Source: JBBIRG01 sp964410965 (GTDB taxonomy: Bacteria; CLD3; SB21; JBBIRG01). Taken from it: a stretch of DNA of 17,504 nucleotides. Within the stretch, counting starts at the first letter, position 1. Every line of letters starts with the position of its first letter. Location of the stretch: contig CAYPIY010000017.1 of NCBI GenBank assembly GCA_964410965.1, positions 1-17,504 of the forward strand, read 5' to 3'. Positions 1 through 6,629 of this stretch are shown here, in pieces. The translations under genes were made by a program, and so were the position numbers. The notes below the pieces were generated by a model that worked only from the letters and a program-made list of their open reading frames with translations, was not told where the DNA came from and did not search any database.

Positions 1-5
1 AAAAA

Positions 6-22
6 TTCTCAAATTTTGAGAA
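6..22. repeat. Perfect inverted repeat upstream of ssb
   Basis: TTCTCAAA and TTTGAGAA form perfect 8-base arms around a single T. The repeat lies about 100 bases before the ssb start codon and is flanked by A-rich sequence on both sides. It could be an operator for the ssb promoter, or the end of a terminator belonging to a gene left of the window, since the minus-strand copy would be followed by a run of T. The sequence does not decide between these. Confidence 0.4.
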
Positions 23-119
23 AAAATCGATTCAAATATACTTTATATTGATAGCATAAATGATGGCTTAGATTAGAAGCCGAGAACTTAACTTAATAAA
101 AAACAAAAGGAGATCCATC

Positions 120-521
120 ATGTCACGAGGAACCCTCAACCGCGCAATGCTCATTGGCCGTATCGGCCGCGAACCCCAGATCCGTTACACACCCGGCGGA
201 ACGTCCATCGCCATGTTTTCACTGGCGACCAACGAAGCTTACAAAGACAAAACCGGTCAGATGAAAGTCCAGACGGACTGGCACCGGGTCGTCGCGTGGA
301 GCAAACTCGCCGAAATATGCGGACAATTCCTGCACAAAGGATCGCTGGTCTGCATTGAAGGCACCATGCGTACCCGAGTCTTCCAGGACCGGGACGGAAA
401 GAAAAACTATATCACCGAGATTGTCGCCAGTAACATGCAGATGCTCGGCACGAAGCCGGGGCCCGAGGCGGTGAAACACGAATCGGAAGAAAGCGTAGAA
501 TCGGCTGATTTGACCGTATAA
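120..521 (+). CDS. ssb: Single-stranded DNA-binding protein SSB
   Basis: SSB coats single-stranded DNA during replication, repair and recombination. The 133-residue product is an OB-fold protein of the bacterial SSB family across residues 6-110. It shows the family's conserved blocks: NRAMLIGRIGREPQIRY at the N-terminus, TDWHRVVAWSKLAEIC (residues 52-67), KGSLVCIEGTMRTR (73-86) and the TEIVASNMQMLG end of the fold. The start is fixed by AAAAGGAG at 105-112, seven bases before ATG. The C-terminal tail is short (about 23 residues), glutamate-rich and ends in ESADLTV. It lacks the acidic DDDIPF-type tip through which most SSBs recruit partner proteins. The gene stands alone, with a terminator right behind it, so it is not the usual rpsF-ssb-rpsR arrangement. 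Identification is secure; whether this is the main SSB or a paralogue is not known. Confidence 0.95.
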   Translation: MSRGTLNRAMLIGRIGREPQIRYTPGGTSIAMFSLATNEAYKDKTGQMKVQTDWHRVVAWSKLAEICGQFLHKGSLVCIEGTMRTRVFQDRDGKKNYITEIVASNMQMLGTKPGPEAVKHESEESVESADLTV

Positions 522-543
522 TTCATGGTTTTCCGTTAGAAAA

Positions 544-579
544 AAAGAGCCGGTATAAAAACCGGCTCTTTATTATTTT
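544..579 (+). terminator. Rho-independent terminator of ssb
   Basis: An 11-base-pair perfect stem (AAAGAGCCGGT at 544-554 with ACCGGCTCTTT at 561-571) encloses a six-base ATAAAA loop and is followed by ATTATTTTTT. It begins 22 bases after the ssb stop codon. Confidence 0.9.
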
Positions 580-609
580 TTCACCATATTGATTTTGAAT
601 AAAAAATGA

Positions 610-1035
610 ATGTCTCTTATGATTCACTGCATAGATAATATAAATGATAGAATCATCTTCAAAGATGAGGTTTATCAGATTGCCGGCGCGGCAATGGAAG
701 TTTATAATCATTTGAATTCAGGATTTCTGGAAAACGTCTATCTGGACGCGATGGCTATTGAACTTCACCTCAGAAATATTCCTTTCGCAGTCCAGATCCC
801 GGTCAAAATCCGATATAAGAATTTCACGCTGGACCGGCACTATACGCCCGATCTGGTTTGTTATGATAAAATTATCGTTGAACTGAAAGCGATTAAACAG
901 ATTTCAGCGGTTGAAGAAGCCCAAATGATAAATTACTTGAAAGCCTCCGGTTTTGAAATGGGGGTTTTACTCAACTTTGGGTTTCCGCAGAAACTTGAAT
1001 GGAAAAGATTTATTTATACGCAAAAGTCCGTGTAA
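610..1035 (+). CDS. GxxExxY family protein (PD-(D/E)XK nuclease-like fold)
   Basis: The 141-residue product belongs to the GxxExxY family (Pfam PDDEXK_3). The family name motif is present as G38-F-L-E41-N-V-Y44. The predicted nuclease-fold core follows: P80-D81, then E91-L-K93, with Q105 after it. Family members are usually 120-140 residues, so this one is full length. The biochemical role of the family is not established; a nuclease or other nucleic-acid function is inferred from the fold only. The start at 610 has no strong ribosome-binding site, and ATG at 619 (residue 4) is a possible alternative. The gene is transcribed alone, with a terminator behind it and an array of short degenerate repeats downstream. 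Its base composition is more A+T-rich than ssb, which would fit a mobile or accessory gene. Confidence 0.88.
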   Translation: MSLMIHCIDNINDRIIFKDEVYQIAGAAMEVYNHLNSGFLENVYLDAMAIELHLRNIPFAVQIPVKIRYKNFTLDRHYTPDLVCYDKIIVELKAIKQISAVEEAQMINYLKASGFEMGVLLNFGFPQKLEWKRFIYTQKSV

Positions 1036-1057
1036 TTCTAATCGTTACGGAAACATC

Positions 1058-1079
1058 AGCCCGCTTAAAGCGGGCTTTT
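1058..1079 (+). terminator. Rho-independent terminator of the GxxExxY gene
   Basis: AGCCCGCT (1058-1065) pairs perfectly with AGCGGGCT (1069-1076) around a three-base loop and is followed by TTTTATATTT. The T tract is on the plus-strand side only, so it serves the GxxExxY gene and not the convergent receptor gene. Confidence 0.85.
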
Positions 1080-1081
1080 AT

Positions 1082-1219
1082 ATTTGTGCAAATTCGTGTT
1101 ATTCGTGGTTAAATCATTTTCGTATTTTCGTTTATTTGCGGTTCCATGTTTTCATTTGCGTATATTCGCGTTAATTGTGGTTAAACAAATTACCTATTCT
1201 CGTTTTATTTGCGGTTAAA
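1082..1219. repeat. Degenerate 10-base-period repeat array
   Basis: Units of the form ATTCGTG, ATTTGCG, ATTCGCG or ATTGTGG begin at 1082, 1092, 1101, 1124, 1134, 1154, 1164, 1174, 1196 and 1207, that is mostly at steps of about 10 bases. The tail GGTTAAA recurs at 1107, 1179 and 1213. The last copy runs over the stop codon (1215-1217) of the convergent receptor gene. No hairpin or reading frame explains it. Similar AT-rich 'CACGAATTAACACGAA'-like strings are, to my recollection, common next to GxxExxY genes in environmental genomes; that association is not shown by this sequence alone. Confidence 0.6.
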
Positions 1220-3506
1220 ATTCATATTCAAATCCGCCGACCGGAATTAAAGTCCACTGATACATTTTATCCTGTTTGTTGTCGATCTCGTTCCAGTAAT
1301 ACGTCGCGATGTTTTTGCGGTTATACGCGTTAAATAAATTCAGGTAAGCGACCAGAGCGGAACCCCTGAAATGGAACCGGCGGTCGAAACGGATATTGAG
1401 CGTGTGATAATCGGGATAACGTTCCTTGTTGATTCGAGTTGCGTCAATGATGCCGGAATTGGCCAGCCGGGATAGGTCCTGGTCGAACGGAGTATAAGGA
1501 ACGCCGCCTGCGTAAGTCCAGCGAAGGCTGAATTCCCATTTGTTATTCGGTTTGTATCCGCCGACGACATTGAAAACGTACTTATTGTCATACATGCGGT
1601 TGTGCCACTTCTTATTCAGATCCCGGTAGCGGCTCTTGAATACGGATCCGCTGACCAGTCCGTAAAAATCTTTCGCGAGTTTCTTCTGGATCATCACTTC
1701 AACACCGCGGGTTTGAGCGCGTCCGTTGTCAACCAGATCGGTGTATTGGTTAAAACGGCTCATGCTTGTTCCGTCATCAAGAACAAACAGCATTGGGTCG
1801 CCCTGATCCATGGGAAACTGATCATACTCTTTCAGGTACCCCTCCACCGATAATTTAGTATCTTCAGTCAGCATGTAATCAAAGCCGGCAACATAATGCG
1901 TTGAGCGCGGGTCTTTCAGTTTTTTATTTTTTGAGTCCTGGGATAAAATCAGCATGGGCAGATTCTGATAATACATACCCCACGAGGCGTTGAGTGTCAG
2001 CCGTTCGGTCGCTTTCACGCTGGTGGCGAGACGGGGAGCGATATTCAGATTGCGGTTGTAATGATAATAGTCCCCGCGCAGACCTGCGGTTATTGTCCAT
2101 ATCTGCGTGGGCGTCCAGTTATAGGAGATGAATCCGCCGGCCTTGGCCGATTTGAAATGATGATCCACTTTCAGTCCCGGCAGCGTATCGCCGAGCCGGT
2201 TGGTGTAACGTCCGTATTCGTATTCATAGTCTTCCATCTGAACGACGGCGTCGGCGCCGAATTCAACGCGATGTTGTTTGTTAATCGTAATCGCGCTGAC
2301 GTTCCTGAACTGGAAAGCGCTTTCGAGCGAATTATTGTCCACAAACAATTCACTGTTGACGGTTTTTTTAAATCTATCATTGGCGTCAAGAAACCGGTAT
2401 GAAAATGATGTATTTGAAAATAAATGACTGTTCCAGACGCTTGCCAGATTCGCTCCGATCGTGGACTGAGTTCCCTCGCTGAGGCCATAACCGGGGTTTC
2501 CGCTTTCTCTTGCATCCTTTTGAGTAAAATTGATCGTGCTCAGTCCGGTGATGTTCAATAAGGTTAATTGATGATTTTTGTTCAAGTCAAAAACCGTTTT
2601 TACATGCAGATCGCCGTATTTGGGCACAGCGCCGGTTCCGATGGCCTCAACGATCCAGTCCAGGTAACTGCGCCGCAGCGAGACCAGGAAGGATCCGCGT
2701 TTGTCAAACATCGGTCCCTCGATGATTCCTCCGAAACCGCCCATGCTCAGATCGATTTGTCCGTCGTATTCATCGCGGTTGCCTTCACGCAATTTGATGT
2801 TCATGACGGAGGACAAACGGTCGCCGTACATCGCCGAGAAGCCGCCGGAATAGAACGACACGTCGTCGATGAAATCGGTATTCAGCATACCGATGGGACC
2901 GCCGGAGGAGCCCTGAACGGGAAAATGGTTGATATTCGGGATGGGAATATTATCAACGTAAAATCCGTTCTCGACAGGGCTTCCTCCGCGAACCGCGAGA
3001 TCGTTGGCGTTATCGGCGACCTGCGCCACGCTGGGCAGGACGGACATGATGCGGCTGACGTCGCCCGCGGCGGCCGGCGACCGGCGGACTTCCTCACCGT
3101 TGAAACTCACCACGCTCAGCGGATCGGATTCTTTTTTCTGGAAATATCCCGCCGTGATCACGATTTCCTCCGACTGGATCACGCTTTCGGTCAGTTCGGC
3201 GTTGGCATAGGTAATACGCGCCGGACGCACGATAATGTCCGGCTTGCTCAGTTTTTCATAACCGATGTAATGAAACTCGGCGATATAACTTCCGGCCGGT
3301 ACATTTGCAATGCTGAACATGCCGTCGTTATTCGTAGCCGCTCCTCGGGTCGTGCCTTTCAGCATCACGTTGACGCCGATAAGCGGCTCATGGGTAACCG
3401 CGCTGGTAACCTTTCCTTTGATTGTGCCGGTTTTGTCCTGTGAAAAAATTTGCGTTCCGGTCAATTGTGCAACGATGAACAGAATGATGTACAGTTTCGA
3501 TTTCAT
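1215..3506 (-). CDS. TonB-dependent outer membrane receptor with carboxypeptidase-regulatory-like domain
   Basis: This 763-residue protein should form a 22-strand outer membrane barrel that takes up a ligand using energy from TonB-ExbB-ExbD. The ATG at 3506 is preferred over the TTG 18 bases upstream because GAAAGG precedes it at good distance and the product then opens with a signal peptide (MKSKLYIILFIVAQ..., cleavage near residue 22). In order: a carboxypeptidase-regulatory-like domain at about 27-104 (IKGKVTSAVTHEPLIGVNV, FHYIGYE), a TonB-box-like EEIVITA at 113-119, a plug domain (DVSRIMSVLPSVAQVADNAN, VRGG, YVDNIPIPN), then the barrel ending in aromatic GGFEYEF, the usual BAM signal. 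The N-terminal architecture is typical of FCB receptors of the non-SusC kind. The substrate cannot be read from sequence. It is the last gene of a three-gene operon, 30 bases behind the flavoprotein gene, and so is probably controlled by the TetR-type regulator. A link to iron or another metal is possible but unproven. Confidence 0.9.
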   Translation of the reverse strand: MKSKLYIILFIVAQLTGTQIFSQDKTGTIKGKVTSAVTHEPLIGVNVMLKGTTRGAATNNDGMFSIANVPAGSYIAEFHYIGYEKLSKPDIIVRPARITYANAELTESVIQSEEIVITAGYFQKKESDPLSVVSFNGEEVRRSPAAAGDVSRIMSVLPSVAQVADNANDLAVRGGSPVENGFYVDNIPIPNINHFPVQGSSGGPIGMLNTDFIDDVSFYSGGFSAMYGDRLSSVMNIKLREGNRDEYDGQIDLSMGGFGGIIEGPMFDKRGSFLVSLRRSYLDWIVEAIGTGAVPKYGDLHVKTVFDLNKNHQLTLLNITGLSTINFTQKDARESGNPGYGLSEGTQSTIGANLASVWNSHLFSNTSFSYRFLDANDRFKKTVNSELFVDNNSLESAFQFRNVSAITINKQHRVEFGADAVVQMEDYEYEYGRYTNRLGDTLPGLKVDHHFKSAKAGGFISYNWTPTQIWTITAGLRGDYYHYNRNLNIAPRLATSVKATERLTLNASWGMYYQNLPMLILSQDSKNKKLKDPRSTHYVAGFDYMLTEDTKLSVEGYLKEYDQFPMDQGDPMLFVLDDGTSMSRFNQYTDLVDNGRAQTRGVEVMIQKKLAKDFYGLVSGSVFKSRYRDLNKKWHNRMYDNKYVFNVVGGYKPNNKWEFSLRWTYAGGVPYTPFDQDLSRLANSGIIDATRINKERYPDYHTLNIRFDRRFHFRGSALVAYLNLFNAYNRKNIATYYWNEIDNKQDKMYQWTLIPVGGFEYEF

Positions 3507-3536
3507 GACTTGCCTTTCTTTCAATATTTTTTAAAA

Positions 3537-4109
3537 TTATTTGAACCATTGATTTGCTTTTCGTGCTTTACGTAAAATCCGCGCCGTGAGTTCCGGATTT
3601 TTTTTGCTTCCTGATTTGACGACGATACCTTTGATTCTATAACCGCCGTAATTCAGCACTTCTTTGACGGATTGAACAGCGCCCCGGCTTTCGGGCAATA
3701 TCCAGTTCAGCGGCCAGGGCGTCGTACACGATGTGACGATTACAGCCGGTTTGCCCTTTTGCAATTTGATAGGGAAACCCCGATCCTGTTCTTTCATAAT
3801 GACGGGTACATTTCTTTCAAAAAGTACTTTCAGTTGCGAACTCATATTTCCCCAATAAGTCGGCGTACCGATGACGATACCATCCGCGTGTTTTAATTTT
3901 TGTCCGATTCTGTGGGCATCATCTTCCGGAAGCGCGCATGATCCGGTTATTCTGCATTTCATGCAGGCTATGCAGGGTTTCATGATCAAATCATAGATAT
4001 CAATTCGCTCTGCGTTAACTTGTGGCTCAATTGATTTTTGGATGTGTTTCAACATTCCGGAAACGATTCCGTTTTTCTTTGGGCTTCCATTTAAAACAAG
4101 TATATTCAT
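3537..4109 (-). CDS. Flavodoxin-fold NAD(P)H-dependent FMN reductase-like protein with four-cysteine motif
   Basis: The 190-residue product has the flavodoxin-like fold of the NADPH-dependent FMN reductase / iron-sulfur flavoprotein group. The FMN phosphate loop is NGSPKKNG at residues 7-14, and the second flavin-binding segment is GTPTYWGNMSSQLKVLFER. A cysteine cluster C46-x2-C49-x2-C52-x5-C58 matches the compact CX2CX2CX4-7C spacing that binds a [4Fe-4S] cluster in archaeal iron-sulfur flavoproteins. Many bacterial relatives keep these cysteines, and a cluster here is inferred. It is likely a cytosolic redox enzyme. The ATG is preceded by AAAGG at about six bases. It is the middle gene of a tetR-flavoprotein-receptor operon, so its job may be reduction of something brought in by the receptor, or a response to the ligand sensed by the regulator. 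Exact substrate unknown. Confidence 0.85.
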   Translation of the reverse strand: MNILVLNGSPKKNGIVSGMLKHIQKSIEPQVNAERIDIYDLIMKPCIACMKCRITGSCALPEDDAHRIGQKLKHADGIVIGTPTYWGNMSSQLKVLFERNVPVIMKEQDRGFPIKLQKGKPAVIVTSCTTPWPLNWILPESRGAVQSVKEVLNYGGYRIKGIVVKSGSKKNPELTARILRKARKANQWFK

Positions 4110-4125
4110 AACTGACCTTTTAGTA

Positions 4126-4146
4126 AATTAACATTGTTAAGTTATA
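4126..4146. promoter_or_regulatory. Second operator-like site before the flavoprotein gene
   Basis: The 21 bases here match 17 of 21 positions of the right arm of the tetR palindrome (4813-4833). They contain a perfect small palindrome, TTAACATTGTTAA, at 4128-4140. The site lies in the 50-base gap between tetR and the flavoprotein gene, about 17 bases before the latter's start codon, so a bound regulator could block an internal promoter or readthrough. Binding is inferred from the shared sequence. Confidence 0.55.
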
Positions 4147-4159
4147 TGAAAAAATTTTT

Positions 4160-4786
4160 TTACTTTCCTTTTTCGAACAATGAATTCATGAATTGCAAGG
4201 CGGACTCCAGTAACGATTGAAAGTGTTCATCAGGAACCGGGATGCGTTTCCTGAGAATTAATGCCACCATTCCGTGTACGGTTGCCCAAATTGCAAATGC
4301 CATCGAATTGATCTCATGACCTTGAAAATATCCCGCTTGCTGGCATTCAATAATATTCTGACGAAGCTGATCGAAAGAAAGCATGCCATAATTTGTGTAT
4401 TTTTCCATGATCTCATGGCACTCTTGCATGAACTTTTGCGGTTCATTTTGAATGAACATAAGATCATAATATTCAGGATTTTCTATTCCAAAACGGACAT
4501 ATTCAATACCATGGGCTTTTAACTTTATTATCGGATCAGCATATTGAAATTGGGAAATTTTAACCTGGCGATCGTACAACATTTTGAATCCTATGTTATA
4601 CAATTCAAAAATGATCTCGGATTTATTTTTATAATAGATATAAATAGCAGCCGGACTATAACCGATATGCTCCGCAATGCTCCGCATTGTCACATTATCA
4701 AAGCCGTATTTCAGGAAAAGTTCTCTTGACTTGTCCAGGACAAGTTTTTTGATGTCTTTTCTTTCAGTTTCTTTTGGTCGTGGCAT
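4160..4786 (-). CDS. TetR/AcrR family regulator with WHG-type C-terminal domain
   Basis: A 208-residue one-component transcriptional regulator. Residues 10-57 are a classic TetR helix-turn-helix (SRELFLKYGFDNVTMRSIAEHIGYS, recognition helix ending AAIYIYYKNKSEI). The C-terminal half is all helical and carries W167-A-T-V-H171-G172, the motif that names the WHG ligand-binding domain (TetR_C_33). Family members are usually repressors released by a small ligand. The ATG lies just eight bases from a near-perfect palindrome, which supports autorepression. It is the first gene of the operon with the flavoprotein and the TonB-dependent receptor. Together with the flavoprotein gene it looks more A+T-rich than the neighbouring exb genes, which may point to separate acquisition. 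Ligand unknown. Confidence 0.93.
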   Translation of the reverse strand: MPRPKETERKDIKKLVLDKSRELFLKYGFDNVTMRSIAEHIGYSPAAIYIYYKNKSEIIFELYNIGFKMLYDRQVKISQFQYADPIIKLKAHGIEYVRFGIENPEYYDLMFIQNEPQKFMQECHEIMEKYTNYGMLSFDQLRQNIIECQQAGYFQGHEINSMAFAIWATVHGMVALILRKRIPVPDEHFQSLLESALQFMNSLFEKGK

Positions 4787-4794
4787 GGTATTCA

Positions 4795-4833
4795 GTTAAC
4801 TTAACGTTGTTTAATAAACAATGTTAAGTTAAC
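4795..4833. promoter_or_regulatory. 39-base palindromic operator at the tetR promoter
   Basis: Two 19-base arms (4795-4813 and 4815-4833) are reverse complements with a single mismatch (4806 against 4822), around one central base. Each arm carries GTTAACTTAAC next to a TTGTTTA core. On the minus strand a perfect sigma70 -35 hexamer TTGACA lies at 4854-4849, and the position expected for the -10 element falls inside the palindrome. A protein bound there would block the promoter of the tetR operon. The neighbouring TetR-type protein is the obvious candidate. Confidence 0.8.
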
Positions 4834-4848
4834 ATAAAAAAGATCGTT

Positions 4849-4854
4849 TGTCAA
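4849..4854 (-). promoter_or_regulatory. -35 hexamer of the tetR operon
   Basis: TTGACA on the minus strand matches the sigma70 consensus exactly. Seventeen bases downstream is TAACTT, a poor -10 match that forms part of the palindrome. The transcription start is therefore not certain, but no better promoter is visible between here and tetR. Confidence 0.45.
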
Positions 4855-4890
4855 GGTTTTTTTTGAAAATGAATGATTTATTTTCTGCAA

Positions 4891-4924
4891 TAAAAAAACC
4901 GCCCCGTTTATAACGGGACGGCTT
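4891..4924 (-). terminator. Minus-strand rho-independent terminator
   Basis: CCCGTT (4903-4908) pairs with AACGGG (4912-4917). After one C-A mismatch, CCG (4899-4901) pairs with CGG (4919-4921). On the minus strand the stem is followed by seven T (complement of 4892-4898). It has no intact gene upstream, but it lies 34 bases past the stop codon of the decayed T9SS tail and so was probably that gene's terminator. It now insulates the tetR promoter. Confidence 0.75.
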
Positions 4925-4957
4925 ATAATTAACCACGATTCTTTCTACTACCTCAAG

Positions 4958-5057
4958 CTATTTTATCAGCATCATCTTGTTCGATTTCACGAAATGATCA
5001 CCGTTTATCCGGGATCGTAAATTCTAAGTTAAAAGGATTGACCTCAGGATTCGTTCT
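4958..5057 (-). pseudogene. Remnant of a T9SS type A sorting domain
   Basis: Reading leftwards, one frame gives RTNPEVNPFNLEFTIPDKR then a stop (5057 to about 4998), resembling the start of a type A sorting domain (NPFN, then a beta-strand and IP). A second frame, overlapping the first, gives RINGDHFVKSNKMMLIK then TAG (5011 to 4958), a standard end of the same domain. A full domain has about 60 residues between these parts, so the middle has been deleted and the frame broken. A terminator follows at the expected distance. No further part of the parent gene could be recognised upstream. The C-terminal tail is convincing; the N-terminal piece is less certain. Confidence 0.6.
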
Positions 5058-5336
5058 TTATCGATTTACTTTATACGGTATGGGATTCTGATATGCAAGA
5101 GAAAATAAAATTAGTCAACGCAGGCATTCTGACCGAATCATTTTCTGTTTTCTGATGAATCCGGTCTTGCCATGATTCAATGTTGATAAGCGAAAGGAAT
5201 ATAAATTGTTTTGTGTTTCGTTGAGCGGTTAAATTTTTTTTTCATTTACAGACAAACCGCTCCGTCCGTAGGCGTTGTAAATGTTCTGTTGAATTTATCA
5301 AATCAATGTTATACATTGTCACCAGAAAGCAGCAAA
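5058..5336. other. Intergenic region with no recognised gene
   Basis: About 280 bases of mixed composition between the T9SS remnant and the membrane protein gene. No complete gene, strong hairpin or RNA gene was recognised. It may hold the promoter of the rightward operon; a weak pair is TTGTTT (5206-5211) and TTAAAT (5229-5234) with 17 bases between them. The remaining sequence upstream of the T9SS remnant may be too degraded to read. Confidence 0.4.
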
Positions 5337-5537
5337 ATGAAAAAGTTGGTTTATTTTTATAGGCTCTTTATGCCGTTTCTCTATTTAGGTGCTGCGGCGT
5401 ATTTGTTTTTTTATGGGGGTTCCGTTTTTACGATTTACAATAACATGACGGCTGCTGTGATCGGTCTGTACGGATGTTATCGCCTCGTCACTCGGCTCGG
5501 CTTTTTAGGGAAGGACGTTCACCGTGCCAGCGACTGA
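5337..5537 (+). CDS. Small membrane protein, first gene of the exb cluster
   Basis: A 66-residue protein starting MKKLVYFYRLFMPFLYLG with two predicted membrane segments (about residues 10-28 and 36-52) and a short basic C-terminus. The frame can be extended upstream to a TTG at 5211, but the extra 42 residues are low-complexity and unlike a protein start, so ATG 5337 is chosen although its ribosome-binding site is weak. Small two-helix proteins of this kind occur next to PstS-like and ExbD genes in FCB genomes; no function is known. Its last 14 bases overlap the next gene, which indicates translational coupling. Confidence 0.7.
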   Translation: MKKLVYFYRLFMPFLYLGAAAYLFFYGGSVFTIYNNMTAAVIGLYGCYRLVTRLGFLGKDVHRASD

Positions 5538-6480
5538 TTCATTCCGGATCCTGGCGTGTGCCGTTTTTATGATCATGGTATCCGTTTCCTGCCGTTCTTC
5601 GACGATGACTACAGGCGCAGCGGTATTTCTCTGTGACGAATCCATCCTTCCCGCGGTGGAGTTCCAGCGAAATGAATTTCAGAAAATGTATCCTGAGGCA
5701 AGTGTCCGTCTGCAGACCGGATCTCCCGGTGAAATATGCTCCCGCTGGTTCGGTAAGGAAAGCGCTTGCATGATGATTACGTGCATTCCGGACTCAGCCG
5801 GATCTTCCCGGATCGAAGAAAGCGCCCTGGCCTGGAATCGGCACAAAGTCGCGCTCGACGCTCTTGCGGTCATCGTAAACCGCCGAAATGACGTGCGTTC
5901 GCTTTCGGTCGATCAGCTGAAAAGAATACTTAAGGGTGAGATCCGTACTTGGAAAGCGTTCAAAATGCAGGAACAACCGGTAACCGTACAGGACCGCATC
6001 CAGGTCCTCCGCGAATCCGATGATTCCGGAAATACGACCTTTTTGAAATCTCTTGGACTGTTGTTTGGTGATTCGGCATTGACCGTATTTTTCAGGCCGG
6101 AGCCAAACCGCCCATCTTCCGCCCAGATTCTTGAGCATACCGCATCGCATCGAAATGCGCTCGGATTTGTAAGCACGGCCTGGCTGACCGGAAATCCGGA
6201 TTACCTCAGTTTCTGCGATCTGATCCGGATTGTCAGCATAAGCGCCGATGATTTCAGCGATGCGGTGGAACCGGTACCGGGTTATATCTACCGCGGGGAT
6301 TACCCGCTCCGCAGGATTATCTATCTGTACACTCATGAAACCGGACCGGATGTCAGTCTCGGGTTCGCGTCGTTTCTCTGCGGAAACGAGGGCCAGAGAA
6401 TTTTTCCGGATCTCAATCTTGTGCCGGCCGTCAATCCTGTCCGCCTGAAGTTTGAAGGCGACGGGCGAAATGCCGAATGA
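5524..6480 (+). CDS. PstS-like substrate-binding lipoprotein of the exbBD cluster
   Basis: A 318-residue periplasmic binding protein of the PstS-like (PBP-like) superfamily. The GTG start overlaps the preceding gene by 14 bases. The N-terminus is a hydrophobic signal with a lipobox-like SVSC (Cys23), so it is probably a lipoprotein. Family features are HKVALDALAVIVNRRN (an iAyDAiAlIvN-type segment), SVDQLKRILKGEIRTW, the ligand-loop-like DDSGNTTFLKSL, LGFVSTAWL, and YPLRRIIYLYTHE with GFASFLCGNEGQRIF near the end. In Bacteroidota and relatives such PstS-like proteins sit beside ExbB/ExbD rather than with pstCAB, and no phosphate transporter genes are present here. A role in TonB-type energised transport is therefore more likely than high-affinity phosphate uptake. 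The ligand is not readable from sequence. Confidence 0.8.
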   Translation: MPATDSFRILACAVFMIMVSVSCRSSTMTTGAAVFLCDESILPAVEFQRNEFQKMYPEASVRLQTGSPGEICSRWFGKESACMMITCIPDSAGSSRIEESALAWNRHKVALDALAVIVNRRNDVRSLSVDQLKRILKGEIRTWKAFKMQEQPVTVQDRIQVLRESDDSGNTTFLKSLGLLFGDSALTVFFRPEPNRPSSAQILEHTASHRNALGFVSTAWLTGNPDYLSFCDLIRIVSISADDFSDAVEPVPGYIYRGDYPLRRIIYLYTHETGPDVSLGFASFLCGNEGQRIFPDLNLVPAVNPVRLKFEGDGRNAE

Positions 6481-6535
6481 TGAAACCGGAAAGCCTCATG
6501 AACGAATCCTTGAACATATTCGCAGGTCAGGGATA

Positions 6536-6552
6536 CGATTCTTCGGGAATCG
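6536..6552 (+). other. Small hairpin in the gap before exbB
   Basis: CGATTC and GAATCG pair around TTCGG, a stable UUCG-like loop, in the 149-base gap between the PstS-like gene and exbB. No T tract follows, so it is not a normal terminator. It could be an mRNA processing or stability element inside the operon, or chance. Confidence 0.3.
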
Positions 6553-6629
6553 AAGGGGCCTGTGCTTGAATAAATAAAATGCGGTACGGCCCGTAACGGT
6601 CTGCCTACCCATATAACGGAGATAACCAA

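Noticed and set aside
953..1174. 73-codon plus-strand frame over the end of the GxxExxY gene and the repeat array
   Set aside because: It runs through a terminator and a degenerate repeat, and its product is only a translation of those.
2568..3443. Long plus-strand open frame (291 codons) opposite the receptor gene
   Set aside because: It is antisense to a clearly conserved TonB-dependent receptor, its product has no recognisable family feature, and no ribosome-binding site or promoter serves it.
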